Assembly: GCF_026745355.1 (NCBI RefSeq) | Contig: NC_079207.1 | Span: forward strand, 15,958,650 to 16,022,649 | Source: Beta vulgaris subsp. vulgaris | Lineage: Eukaryota; Streptophyta; Magnoliopsida; Caryophyllales; Amaranthaceae | DNA length: 64,000 nucleotides | Reading direction: 5' to 3' | Shown: one piece after another, positions 22,030-33,681 of the stretch | How the letters are laid out: each line of letters starts with the position of its first letter | Numbering within the stretch: position 1 is the first letter of the stretch | Notes under the pieces: model-generated | Databases searched by the model: none | The model's input: only the letters and a program-made list of their open reading frames with translations | What the model was told of the DNA's origin: nothing | Program-made: the position numbers and the translations under genes

Positions 22030-24387
22030 CACTACAAAATTAGAGCATTATAGAAACAAATTATGGCAACAAAATTTTGAATTGTTGATAGATAGCAACA
22101 TATATTATTCTTTTGTTACCTATTATAAAGTGACATTTTTTACTCTAATTTTTCGACAAATAAAAGCAACATATTTTTGATTTGTTGCTATTAGAAACTA
22201 GTTGTTTTACTATTTGTTGCTAGATAGCATCGTATTTTCAATTTGTTGTCATATAACAACAAACTACGACAACAAATATTTGGTTTGTTGTCATTAGAAA
22301 CAATTAATTTTACTATTTGTTGTTAGATGGCATCATATTTGCGATTTGTTGTCATTTAGCAACAAATTACGACAACCAAATGTGGCTCTATTGACATTAG
22401 GAACAACTAATTTTACTAATTGTTACTGGATGACATCATCTTTCCAATTTGTTGCGATTTAGCAACAAATTGGATAATGTTTGAGTAACCCTTAGGGTTG
22501 CCAACCCTCTTAGACACATAAGAATAAAATATTAAGGGAAATTTCCTCAGGTACCCCTGAGGTTTGACGTAATTCTCAAATTACCCCTCACATTTGGGAA
22601 ATTTCCCAGATACCCCCGAACTTTGACTTTGTGCTCAAAATGCCCTTACTATTGACGGAACTCCAACGCCGTTAGGGTTTCTTACTCTTTTTCCTCTCTA
22701 TCTTCATCTTCTTCATCTCTTCTCCCACAATCCCCCTTAATGGCACATTAAACCTTCAATTTTCTCCTCCCTTCCACCTACATGCCTTTATCTCTCCTCC
22801 CATCTTCATCTTCTTCATCTCTCTTCATGCTCATGTCTCCCATCAATCCTTTTTCAATCCCTCTTAGACCCCTCTTCTCTATCTTCTTCATCTCTCTCTC
22901 TCCTAAACTTCACATCCCCTTCAACTTCATTCCTTGTTCTTCTCAGAATAACATTCAAGCACAAACCCAGAAAACCCAACCCCCAACATCGAGAAGAAGA
23001 AAATAAAACTTAGGCCGATTTTCTATGACTACATCCATGAAAATGGTGTATAAAACCCATTTCTAAAATCCAGAAATTCTCATGGCAGCTTCAATAATAA
23101 GAACAACAACAATATCCATCATTAATTTGGGGAAAATTAACAAGGAGAGAGAATTAACTTCACCATCATAAAAAAAATGGGGGAAATTCACAAGATGAAG
23201 ATGGGAAGGAGAGATAGAGGCGTGTAGGTGGAAGAAGATGGAGAAAATTGAAAGTTTAAGGTGTCATTAATGGAGGATTGTGGGAGAAAAGATGAAGAAG
23301 ATGAAGATGGAGAGGAAAAGAGTAAGAAACCCTAACGGCGTCAGGGTTCCGTCAATAGTAAGGGTATTTTGAGCACAAAGTCAAAGTTTGGGGGTATCTG
23401 GGAAATTTCCCAAATGTGAGGGGTAATTTGAGAATTACGTCAAACTTCAGGGGTACATGAGGAAATTTCCCAAATATTAATATGTATGTAATAAATGAGG
23501 AAGAGATATAAAAATAATGTTTTAATGTATTCCTAACTAATAAAAATTCAATAATAAGAGGGCTGGCAACCCTTAGGGCCACTCAATCAATGTCCCAACA
23601 AATTACGACAACCAATATTTCATTCGTTGATCACATTAGAAACAATTAATTTTGTGATTTGTTGATATATGACATCATATTTCATTATTTTGCTATTTAG
23701 AAACAAATATGGAAATAGATATTTGATTTGTTATCGTTGAAACAATATATTTTATTATTTGTTGCTGAAATAACATCAGTTTTTCCTTAAAATGTGTCCC
23801 ACATCGAAGAAATATTAGCCAAACTACCACTTTATATGTCAAGAAGTTTCATACACTATTACCAATTTCTATTAGTATCAGTATGCACATATCATTCAAA
23901 ATTGTAAGTGGACTGACTCTCCTTCTCTTTATTGATTTGCATAAATGTATTTATCAAATTATCAAACAATTAACAAAAAATATAAGGTTAACATATGTTG
24001 TATGAAGAGTGCATTAGTCAAAGTGTAACTCTATAACAATTAAAAGTTTGTTTCTATTTTTAGCAACCTATATCAATAATTTGTTACTAGTGTCTAGCAA
24101 CAAAACATTAATAATATGTTGCGATATTAGCAACAATCATTTATAACTCGTTACTAGAGTTGGCGACAAATGCGCCAAATAAAGAAACTAACATGGCAAC
24201 AATATTTCAATGGTTGCTATATGGCAACGAAAATGTTTCAGATTTTGTAGCTAAAATCATATGGAAACAAGCCTTTTAGCAACAACTATTTTTTGTTTCC
24301 AATTTGTTGCTAACTCGAGTTAGCAACAAATTTATCATGAATAGCAACAATTTTTTACTGTTGCTAAATTGATTTATTTTTGTAGTG
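22030..24387. mobile_element. CACTA-like non-autonomous element with TTTGTTGC repeats
   Basis: Left CACTACAAAATTAGAGC and right ATTTATTTTTGTAGTG form a short CACTA-type inverted repeat. ATC flanks it on both sides (22025-22027 and 24388-24390), though two extra bases (GC) lie between the left ATC and the terminus. Both arms are rich in TTTGTTGC and GCAACAAA units in opposite orientations. No transposase. About 1.4 kb without the Mutator-like insertion. It interrupts the zinc knuckle of the LINE. Confidence 0.72.
22536..23471. mobile_element. Mutator-like element with long TIRs and 9-bp TSD
   Basis: Both ends share a very long inverted repeat (about 270 bp) starting GGGAAATTTCC, covering 22536-22810 and about 23195-23471. 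It is flanked by an exact 9-bp duplication AAATATTAA (22527-22535 and 23472-23480), which is diagnostic of Mutator-like elements. 936 bp, no transposase. The central part (about 22810-23195) is short, with CT- and AG-rich sequence. Inserted in the CACTA-like element, so the third layer in the LINE. Confidence 0.92.
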
Positions 24388-25680
24388 ATCATAAACTGTG
24401 TCTGAGGGACAATACTTTGCGTACCACAAAGCCACTGAAACCAATGGGTAAAACATTGGACCCAAGCCGAAAAAACCTTAAAAAATTGTTACCATAAATT
24501 CAAAAGGCCAAAAAGTTACAAATTGGACAGTACTCCAAAAAACAAATAAAAAATCTCAACCAACAAGGGTAACGCTGGAAATCTCGGAAGGAGGAAGAAA
24601 AAAAAACTCCTTTCACGTGGGTTTAAAAAATAATTTCTTAATGTTAGCAGATACTGAAGACTCTAGCTGCATGGGAAAAGAAATTAGGTCGTCGCCCTAT
24701 CACATCTCCTATAACTCTGACCCAAATCCCTCATCCAAGATTTCTAACAAAGCTTTTCCAGGTTTACAGAATACTAAAGAGTAACCATAACCCTTTCCCC
24801 CTCAAAAAAACCTCTCACCCCAACCTAATTTCAACTTCTCTCTTTCAAATATTCCCCTCTCCTTCCAAAACAAACTGAACCTTCCTATAAATCGTCGTCA
24901 ATAGGAAAACAACCATGGCCTTACCTTTTCCATCAAAAGAGAAGGATCTTCCTCGTTATCTAGCCGACTCAACCTTCAACAGGGGCTTCATAATGCCTCC
25001 TGTACCCACCCGAAACCAATTCATGTTATACTCTCATCAGCAACTACCATAACCACAAGAACAAAAATTTGTATGACAATCCCGGAAGTCTGGCTTAACA
25101 AGTTCAGCTTCTTTAACCCAGATATGATAGGTGAGTGGTGCTGAGTCAGTCATTGGCTATTGAGGGACATCCTCTTGAAATCCCACCTAGTTCCCGAATA
25201 ATTTGCCAATGATCTGGCCGGAAGATCCGATGAGCCTAATCCCTACCCACGTCCCGAGCTTTTCGGATGTGGGAGGATTCTGAAAAGTGATCGAAGTCCT
25301 CCCCCAATGGTGGACCAACAACCTATTGAAGGATTTCACATTCAACTTGGTGCCATGTATGACTATTAGAGTTCTTGTGCGACCCCTCACCCGTTCTTCC
25401 ACGGGAAAGAAAGGCATTATCAATTACAAACAACTGGCTTATGGTGCAAGCCCAAAGCGCCAACCGACAATGTCAAGTGAATACGTCTCACAAACCATGC
25501 AACCAAATGACCTTTAAGTGTGCATGGGGCTATTCGAAAACCGAGGGAAGAATGTTGGGGTAATAATCAAGATCAATTCGAAACTAATTTACAGCAGCCT
25601 CGCTCAAAGAATGGTGTCTCTCTCGAACCATACGCCACAAGCGGTGACGGAAGAGATCCTGTCAATGCCACCCTACCAAA
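24388..25680 (+). pseudogene. LINE middle region, rest of zinc knuckle and linker
   Basis: Continues the knuckle with HKLCLRDNTLRTTKP and then a poorly conserved linker with many stops. I recognise no domain between about 24450 and 25680. Confidence 0.55.
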
Positions 25681-26262
25681 AATGTCCATTCTATTGTGGA
25701 ACGCTAGAGGCGTGGCGAGATCATGTTTTCGCCGTAGTATCAACCAACTCATTCGGGACCACGACCCAATGATGGTCATTTTGACGGAAACTAAAGTCGG
25801 TCGGAAGAACATTGATGGAATTGTTGAAAGCTTGCTGTTCAACCCTTTTGAAACCATTGATCTAGTAAGGTATTCGGGTGGAATCCTTATTCTTTGGATA
25901 AGGGTCTCCACTCCTTTAGAACAATCTCTAACGAGTCCCGTGCAGTCCACCGCGTTATTCAGGTTAGTAACGAGCCCCCTTTTATTATTTCCGTAATATA
26001 TGCAAACACAAAACATATTGATAGAGTAGCAATGTGGAGAAACCTCAAATCATTCGCAAATTCAGTCCAATTATCGTGGTTAGTCCTCGGTGATTTTAAC
26101 GAGATTACTTATGCCCATGAGAAAATTGGGGGTAATAAGCCAAAGGAATATAAAATGAGGCTTTATAGAAAGAAAATGGAGAAATGTAACTTAAAAGACT
26201 TAGATTTTATTGAGAATAAATTTACCTGGTTTAATAAAAGGAAATCAAAATCCATTTTTTAA
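25681..26262 (+). pseudogene. LINE endonuclease (APE-type), broken
   Basis: Shows the L1-type endonuclease motifs in order: SILLWNARGVARS (WNARG motif), ILTETKVG (catalytic E), RYSGGILILW, and in another frame WLVLGDFNEITYAHEKIGG (GDFNEI). A frameshift lies near 25890-25990 and a stop at 26260. In a working element this domain nicks target DNA to prime reverse transcription. Confidence 0.85.
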
Positions 26263-26877
26263 CGGCTGGATAGATGTTGGGCTTCTCCTAGTGGGATCTT
26301 AGATTACCCAATAACAACTTACCTAGACTTACTTATGACCACAATCCTATTCTTCTTACCCTAAAACCAGTAAACCATGCCCAAAAATCTCGGCATTTTA
26401 AGTTCGAACCTTTTTGGATTTCTGAGCCAGGGTTTGACCTATGGGTGAACATAAAATGGACTGAAAGAAATCAAGCTTTTTCCCCCAAACTTTATAACCT
26501 TAGTAAAGATATCCAAGAGTGGGTGGATTTAAATTGCAATATCACAAAGAAAAAAACGAAAGTTGATAGCCCGTTTGAGTGGAGTCCAGACCGCGCTTCA
26601 ATATGACCCCCAAAATCCATTCCTTTTTGACCTGGAAGCCTAGTTAAACAATTACCCCACCTTAGTTATGGACTAGGAAGAGTGCTTCTGGCATACTCGA
26701 GCTCGAACAAATTGGATTCTTGAAGGGGATAGGACCACCCACTTCTTTCACTTGTCTACTGTCCTTAAGTGGAAAACTAATAGAATTAATATGATAAAAG
26801 ACATTGTTGGTCATAATCTGGTATCATAATCTGACATAGAGGGGACCTTCCTCGATTATTATAAAGATCTCTTTAAC
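26263..26877 (+). pseudogene. LINE region between endonuclease and RT
   Basis: Decayed linker. Fragments such as FKFEPFWISEPGF around 26398-26436 fit the usual LINE spacer, with stops between. Confidence 0.55.
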
Positions 26878-27608
26878 TTGAATGATCATGATATGCCTCA
26901 AAACATAACCTCTTTACAATTAATTAACAGTGGCAAAATTCCCTCCATAGATGAAACCAAGGATGCCATCTTCTCAATTGATAGCACCAAAGCTCCAGGG
27001 AAAGACGACTTTCAAGCAAAGAATTTTCAACATTTTTGGGATCTTGTTAAAGAGGACTATTATACTTTTTAAAAAACCATGACTTTCACCCAGACCTTAA
27101 CAAGACCCTAATTACCTTAATCCCCGAAACCGAAAATCCTTTAAAAGTCCAAAATTTTAGGCCTATTAGTTTGGTGAATACTACTTATAAAATTATAACA
27201 AAAATCCTTGTCCAGCGCATAAGACCTCATATGCATGATATTATATCCCCGAATCAAAATAGTTTTATACCGGGTAGGGGTTCGGAAGTTAATGTGATCA
27301 TTGCTTCTGAAATTTTACATTCCATGAAGAAAAAGAGGGGGGAAATGGTCTTTTGGCCCTTAAGCTGGATTTAGAAAAGGCCTATAATATAATTGAATGG
27401 CCTTTCATAAAACACTGCCTTAAAATGTATAATTTCACAAATAATACAATTAACCTCGTCATGAATTGTATGACTACTACCTCCATATCCGCCAAGGGGA
27501 CCCCTATCCCCTTATCATTTCATCATTTGCCTTGAATATCTTTCAAGAAAAATCAATGAAGCATGCTCTTCTAAAGCGTGGAAGCCGTTTAAGGTGAGAG
27601 GTGGGGCA
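26878..27608 (+). pseudogene. LINE reverse transcriptase, truncated
   Basis: RT motifs in order over shifted frames: APGKDDFQAKNFQHFW, then NFRPISLVNTTYKIITKIL, QNSFIPGRG, ALKLDLEKAYNIIEW (catalytic D block), and LFIICLEYLSRKI. The FADD-type active site block that should come next is absent because the element ends near 27608. Several frameshifts. Confidence 0.85.
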
Positions 27609-27609
27609 G

Positions 27610-28482
27610 TACAAACTCATGTAGTCAACCCAAAACTCTCTCTATAATTATGAAAATTACAGAAATACTATCCTTAAAAGAACGCTTCTTAATCAAGCAG
27701 ATAGAGGATACGATTTTTCCTAGCTAATTCACTTGGCAATGTCTGTAACACTGTTCTATGCTCTGTGACAGTGATTTCGCGGTTTTATCTTGTAAAGCTC
27801 TGATTAATAGAATGGAAGATCGCGTCTTTTGTATAATAAGAGATGTGTTTTTATAGCGTAAAACTGTTACGGTCAATAGTTAGATCGCAACATATTAATT
27901 ACATATAATGAGATCAATTTGGTTAAAATTAATCTTGCAAAAATTTGAATTTTCAAAGGTACAACACTGTAACATACACTGTGTTTCAACTGAAAGATTT
28001 CGAGATTGAGTTAAAACACACTGCATAAGCGGATAATAAATCGCAATGGGGACACAAAAGAGTTTTAACGTGGTTTAATCTCTACTTCAAGATCTACGTC
28101 CACAAAATCCACTAATAGCGAATTCCCCTAATACCTCACTCAAGGTATAAGTCCCCACTACTAACTCTAGTAGTGATCCCCAACACTTAACTATAAGTGT
28201 TGCTACGTTGAATCAAATACAAACTCATGTACCCAACCCAACACTCTCTATAATTATGAAAATTACAGAAATATTATCATCAAAAGAACGCTTCTTAATC
28301 AAGCTGGTACATGATAGGATTTTTCCTAAGTAATTCACTTGGCAATGTCGATAACACTGTAATATGCTATGTGATGCTGATTCTGCGGTTTTATCTTGTA
28401 AAGCTCTGATTCATATAATGGAAAACCGTGTCTTTTGTCTAATAAGAGACGTGTTTTATAGCGTAAAACTTTTATGGTCAAA
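27610..28482. repeat. Direct repeat pair (~265 bp) around a 340-bp spacer
   Basis: The segment 27610-27878 (from TACAAACTCATGT to GCGTAAAACTGTTACGG) recurs at 28219-28482 with about 10-15% differences. The spacer contains ACACTGTAACATACACTG and ordinary AT-rich sequence. This could be two LTR-like copies of a small element or a tandem duplication; I found no primer site or clear termini. It abuts the truncated LINE. Confidence 0.65.
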
Positions 28483-29410
28483 ACTTCATTGTTTAGAGAT
28501 ATATTCAAATCAATTAAGATTGAATTGTATCTCCTAATAGTAGGAATAATCTTTATCAAATACTATATCATCCTTTTAAAATCTATCCTTTCAAAAGGAT
28601 AAGATATTTACTTAGATGATATGTTATTTGAATAAGATATTTTCCATAAAAAACTATTTTTGAAAAACTGTCCTTTTTTTGAAAATTATTTATTAAGAAT
28701 ATTCTCATTATAAACAATCATACTACTAACTCTAATAGTAATTAATATTTAAAATAATTACATTCATAGTAAATAACTTTATTAATAGAGCATAATCTGA
28801 TATTGTTAAGATGATTACTTTTACAACTTTTCTACAAGAAAAAATTAGCTATTCTTAAACTTGAGAATAATAACTTTTCAACATGAACTCTTCAATCTCG
28901 AGTTTTTAAGAATTGCTTGGACTAATCAACATCATTATTATATATATAGAGAGAATTCATGATCTCATTTTTATTTGTGTTTATCATCATCAGAATCATA
29001 GGATCATAACACATTTATTAAAACTCCACTCTCTAAATGTAAATGGCATTTTACAAGTTGAAGAGACGAATCGAGTAGCAAGGCAGCAATGACGTACGTA
29101 CAGGATCATATGAGTAGTAACTAATAAGTTAAGAGTGGGGATTGATAGACTTATGGACTCGCAGGCATTTAATAGTGACAAAATTTGAGAACCAAAATTA
29201 TACATCGCTTTCAATAAATATCATGGTAATTCAAAGAGGTCCCCTACCCTCCTGATCATCAAATGTTTGAATGAAAGCGTGGCAAGACAAGGATGGAGCA
29301 AAGCAGCACATAGGGAAGGGGCCCAAAGGATGCAGAATTGCGCATAGATAATGGGCCCCATCTAATTTGACGCCTTCTATTTCTTTCTTGATCTACTTGA
29401 CACTCAAACA
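28483..29410. other. Intergenic DNA, no gene seen
   Basis: AT-rich up to about 29000, then less so. Two small minus-strand frames (28996-29214, 29259-29441) have no recognisable motif. Confidence 0.4.
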
Positions 29411-29412
29411 TA

Positions 29413-29898
29413 CTTTCTCCGTTACCAAATATATTACACATTTTTTGAACACAAGTATTAAGAACAAATCATATTTAGAAGCTTAGGACGTTTCTCCCAT
29501 CTTATTTTCAGTTCACTTTAGTTCAATCCAATTCAGTTCAACTTTAGATAATACTTTTACTCTCACATATCACCATTCATTTCAGTTCAATTCAGTTTAG
29601 TTCAATTCAATTCAGTTTGATTCACTTCAGTTCAGCTCAATTCAGTTCAGTTCAACTGTTTTATGCGAAGAGAACAAGCCCTTTTGTATTAAATCATAAT
29701 TAAATATAAAAATTGATAGACTTTTATGAGTGGTTTAATAAGAAGAGATAGTGTGGGTCATATGGAGAAGTAAGTGATATAAAAATTGAAAGCAAAATTA
29801 TATTTTTATTGGTATGTCCATTACCAAATAAGGATATGAAAAATCTATGGGACAAACATAAATGAAAAAATGGAAACTCTATTTAGGGATGGAGGGAG
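29413..29898. mobile_element. Stowaway-type MITE with an inner insertion
   Basis: Left CTTTCTCCGTTACCAAATAT after TA (29411-29412), right ACTCTATTTAGGGATGGAGGGAG before TA (29899-29900): degenerate Stowaway termini with TA duplication. It contains an inner element at about 29481-29681. Confidence 0.7.
29481..29681. mobile_element. Small MITE made of TTCAGTTCAA repeats
   Basis: Left GCTTAGGACGTTTCTCCCATC and right GCGAAGAGAACAAGCCC are imperfect inverted ends. The interior is almost entirely TTCAGTTCAA / TTCAATTCAG units. Non-coding; superfamily uncertain (hAT-like is possible). Confidence 0.55.
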
Positions 29899-29900
29899 TA

Positions 29901-30415
29901 TGAGTTTAGTCCAACAGGAAAAGAAAAGGTAAGATTGAGAAAAGAAAAGTAATTACAAAGTATATTAAATGACTAGGGTTTGATTGAACAAAAAGTTTGA
30001 AGATTTGCATTTTTTAAAAAAAATGTATAAAATGACATGTGTATCAAAACAAATCTGTCTAATTAATTAAGAAAGTATATATATATATTATAAAGAAACA
30101 AAGGGAGTTAAATATAAGAACCTAAAAATTTAGGGCCTCTAGTTATTTATTCCTTTCATACGAATAATTGCGATATGAAAACAAGTAACAATAAGATAGA
30201 GTTGTTATTTCATGAGGTGTGGTACCAATTATTTCGATTCTACTACGCCTATTTTTTTAACACCGTCAAGGATTTATTTTCATCAAACCAACCTCCCATG
30301 TGGTATACTTTCAAAGTTTTTTTAATTTAATTTGTTTATTTACCTTGCGTATCTTGATTTTAGAATTGCTTGTTAAACAACTTGACTGCAACAAATAAAC
30401 AATAGAGGTAATACT
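29901..30415. other. Intergenic DNA, no gene seen
   Basis: AT-rich; nothing supportable. Confidence 0.4.
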
Positions 30416-30796
30416 AAAAAAATTTCTTTTTAGAATTTTTAACTATAATAATACAAACTTTTGTCTGTTCTCTTGCAATAATACAAACTTTTAATTATTT
30501 TTTAATAATACAAATTTTACATCAAAATTCCTTCAATAGGTCAAGTTGACTTGTAACCGGTAAAACAAGTTAAAAATATTACAAAATGATCTTTCTTCTT
30601 TCTCCCTCCTCCCCCAATCCCCCACCCACCTGAACCACCTCAGCTGGTTACCTCCTACAAGTTAACAACTGATATTGTCCTACTTGAGAAATTTTGTAAA
30701 AAGTTTGTATTATTAAAAAATAATCAAAAGTTTGTATTATTGCGAAAGAACGGGTAAAAGTTTTTATTATTCTTGTTAAAAAATCTTTTTTTATAT
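30416..30796. mobile_element. MITE-like element with ~100-bp inverted ends
   Basis: The left arm (about 30416-30520, with AATAATACAAACTTTT twice) is repeated in reverse complement at about 30690-30796 (AAAAGTTTGTATTATT). The spacer has GGTCAAGTTGACTTG and a C-rich stretch. Exact termini and target duplication not resolved. Confidence 0.65.
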
Positions 30797-30995
30797 TAAA
30801 AAAAACAACACCAAAAAGATATCATTATTGACTATCTAGGAGTGCCGGGATTCCTACTGCACCTCATAGGCCCACGTTCGATAGTGAAATGTCAGCTGTC
30901 CAATTGTCCAACGGGCTTTTGCCTTAGGCCCGCCTTATGTACAAGTAACTTGCATCTTAGCTCAAACAAAAATGTATAGCATGTGTAAATACTTA
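30797..30995. other. Spacer, no gene seen
   Basis: Short host-like spacer ending in the TTA target site of the next element. Confidence 0.35.
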
Positions 30996-32227
30996 GGGTG
31001 CGTTCTATTCAACTTATTGGATCTGAACTTATTGGAACTTATCTGAACTGAACTTATTGAACCTGAACTGAACTTATTGGAACTTATTAAACCTGATTGG
31101 ACCTGATTGGACCTGATTCAACTTATTGGACCTGATTGAACCTGATTAGAACTTATTGGACCTGATTGAACCTGATTGACCTTATTGGAACTTATTGACC
31201 CTGATTGAAACTTATTAGACCTTATTGGACCTGATTGAAACTTATTAGACCTTATTGAACCTGATTGAAACTTATTTGACCTTATTAGACAAAAACATTG
31301 ACCATGAATAACATAAATATTACCACTAATGCAAATACTACCCCTCAAAATATTTTATGGAATAATAATTATTATAATTCGTCCTTTAAAAAATAATGAT
31401 TATTAATTATCTCTTATGATAATTAATTTAACAAAAAATTACTATTTATATATTTTCCTATACATAACTTTCATCACTAATATATCTAATAGTGTTGTTT
31501 TAATTTTATAAAACACTAGTAGAAAAAATCAAAAATTAATTTTATAAAATACTAGTAGTTACTAATCTAAGCTGAGCAAAATATTGTAATTATAATAATT
31601 ATTATTATTATTGTTAACCTTAATTATTTGACCATGATTATAATATTATTCAATAATAACAATATGAATAATCAAATAATAGACAATAATACAAGTATAA
31701 TACTATACATTGTGGTACTTTAATAAAAAATTCTAATAATAACATAATCAGCTAATAGTAATATGAATAATAAAATAATAGACATAATACAAATAAATAA
31801 TAAAATAATAGATATAATACAAATAAATAATAAAATAATAGACACTAATACAAGTATAATACTATATAATCATTGTGGTACTTTAATTAAAATTCTAATA
31901 ATAACATAATCCGCTAATAGTGATATGAAATTATGAATAACAAAATAGTGGACAATAATACAAATGTTTATTAAACATTGACTATTTGGACCTTATTGGA
32001 CCTTATTAGACCTGATTGGAACTTACTGGACCTTATTAGACCTTATTGGAACTTATTGCACCTGATTGGAACTTATTGCACCTGATTGGAACTTATTGGA
32101 CATTATTAGACCTTATTGGAACTTATTGCACTTATTAGACCTTATTGCAACTTATCTGAACTTATCTGAACTTATCTGAACTTATTGGACCTGAAACTTA
32201 ATTTTTTAAGTTGAACAGAACGCACCC
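30996..32227. mobile_element. Harbinger/Tourist-like element filled with a degenerate short repeat
   Basis: Left GGGTGCGTTCTATTCAACTT and right AAGTTGAACAGAACGCACCC are a 20-bp inverted repeat (one mismatch), flanked by TTA on both sides (30993-30995 and 32228-32230), the PIF/Harbinger signature. 1232 bp, no transposase. Both arms (about 31015-31290 and 31975-32200) consist of ACTTATTGG and ACCTGATTGG units. The AT-rich middle has its own short internal repeats (ATAATAGACAATAATACAAG). Confidence 0.88.
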
Positions 32228-32230
32228 TTA

Positions 32231-32936
32231 ATGATCGTGAAAATCAAAATCTTGGAATTATTTTCGCACTTTTGATTTTAATATTAGGATTAGTGTCCCA
32301 GTTAAGTAGCTATACAAGAAATCATAGTAATTCAACCAACAAATATTCAGAATTCAGAAAGACACAAAATTTGAACATTTGACAAATTTAAATGACATAA
32401 ATACTTACCAAAATGACATATAACTAAAACCTTGTGTTTGTGTTTTGTGGTGGTGGTCTGTGGAGTGCGGAAACAAGAGTGAGAAGAAGAGAAAGCATGG
32501 TGTGGAGAAACATTGAGTTTTTTTCTAAAGAAAATCAAGAGAAATACTTTAAAACATCTTGTATGCAATTTGCATGACATGTTGAGAAAGTTAAATATTA
32601 GGATTATACGAGAAATTTAGATAATGACATGAGAAGGTTAATTAACAACATATACAACTTTTAACATTATAAACGTGTGGGATCCCATAAAAAATTACAG
32701 GCTTACATCAAGACATGTACTATGATTTAAGTACTTTCACTCTTATAGTCCACCATTAGTGCACAAGCCCAACTATGACAATCTACCCAACTTGCTCTAA
32801 TCACTAGACTACTAGAAATTTTTTTCTTCTTGGGGGGGGGGGATGAGCAAACCTCATATAAGTTGGTAAGCTATTTTTTTTTATCATGGTAAGAAAAATG
32901 ACCATGTTCAAATGTCAACCCATATAGTATCTAGTT
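32231..32936. other. Intergenic DNA, no gene seen
   Basis: Includes a G-run at about 32833-32842. No gene or complete element. Confidence 0.4.
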
Positions 32937-33152
32937 TGATATTTGCAGGTCAGGTTTTGAGATTAGAAAGGGATAAGGGAATCTGAAAGATTATGATCGA
33001 GCCCTCTTTCATTAATTACAAACAACTATATAATATTGAGTTTACAAAGGGTAAGATGGTAATACAAAGATTACAAATATATATATATTATATATATATA
33101 TAATATATATATATATTATATATATATATACACACACACATATATTCTAGCA
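32937..33152 (-). repeat. Probable 3' LTR of the Copia element
   Basis: On the minus strand the Copia coding end is followed by a purine tract (GACTGCGGGGGTA) and then TGCTAGAATATATG, a typical Copia LTR start. The sequence ends TGCAAATATCA at 32937, giving a ~216-bp TG...CA unit. The matching 5' LTR was not found. Confidence 0.5.
33078..33146. repeat. AT/AC microsatellite
   Basis: Runs of (AT)n broken by TTA, then CACACACACA. It lies at the start of the Copia LTR (minus sense). Confidence 0.9.
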
Positions 33153-33681
33153 TACCCCCGCAGTCGAAGCGGGAGGAGAACAGATGCTGAGAATGTCCTG
33201 AAAATCATCAAATAAAATGCGTGGAAAACCTTTGATAAAAATATCAACAATCTGGTATCGAGACGGAACATGGAGAACGCGAACTTCGCCTCTAGCAACC
33301 TTTTTGCGGACGAAATGAATGTCCAATTCAATGTATTTTATGCGTTGATGCTGAACAGGGTTCCCTGATAAAATAGATCGCTTTCACATTATCACAGTAG
33401 AGAGAAGGGTAGCTTGGTGAATAGGACATTGTAATTCCAAAAGCAAATTTCAAAGCCAGCAAGAGTCAGACACAACATTAGCAACGCCTCTATACTCAAC
33501 TTCAACAGAGAGGGTAGGCTGATGTTTAGAGGTCCGCAAAATCAAATTGTCACTAAGAAACACATAATAATCGGATGTAGAACGTTCAACACAACCTCCC
33601 CAGTCTGCATCTGTATATGAGAGAAGCTTAGATGGAGAAGACTTGTACATATGCAAACCAAAATCCAAAGTACCATGGAGG
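33153..33681 (-). pseudogene. Copia RNase H and C-terminus
   Basis: Contains LLSYTDADWGGCVERSTSDY (Copia RNase H, YTDADWGG core) and LRTSKHQPTLSVEVEYRGVA (normally SRSS.E.EYRA). Beyond a frame break comes the tail, ending before the purine tract. Some conserved residues are changed (S to V in the SVEVEY motif). Confidence 0.85.

Larger units (their letters stand above)
21310..27608 (+). mobile_element. Decayed L1-type LINE, split by a DNA-transposon nest
   Basis: Pieces 21310-22029 and 24388-27608 read in order as a plant L1-like LINE: a DUF4283-like domain, a zinc knuckle, an endonuclease and a reverse transcriptase, all with frameshifts and stops. The 3' end is missing: homology stops in the RT near 27608, where an unrelated repeat begins. 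No poly-A tail or target duplication could be assigned. Confidence 0.82.
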
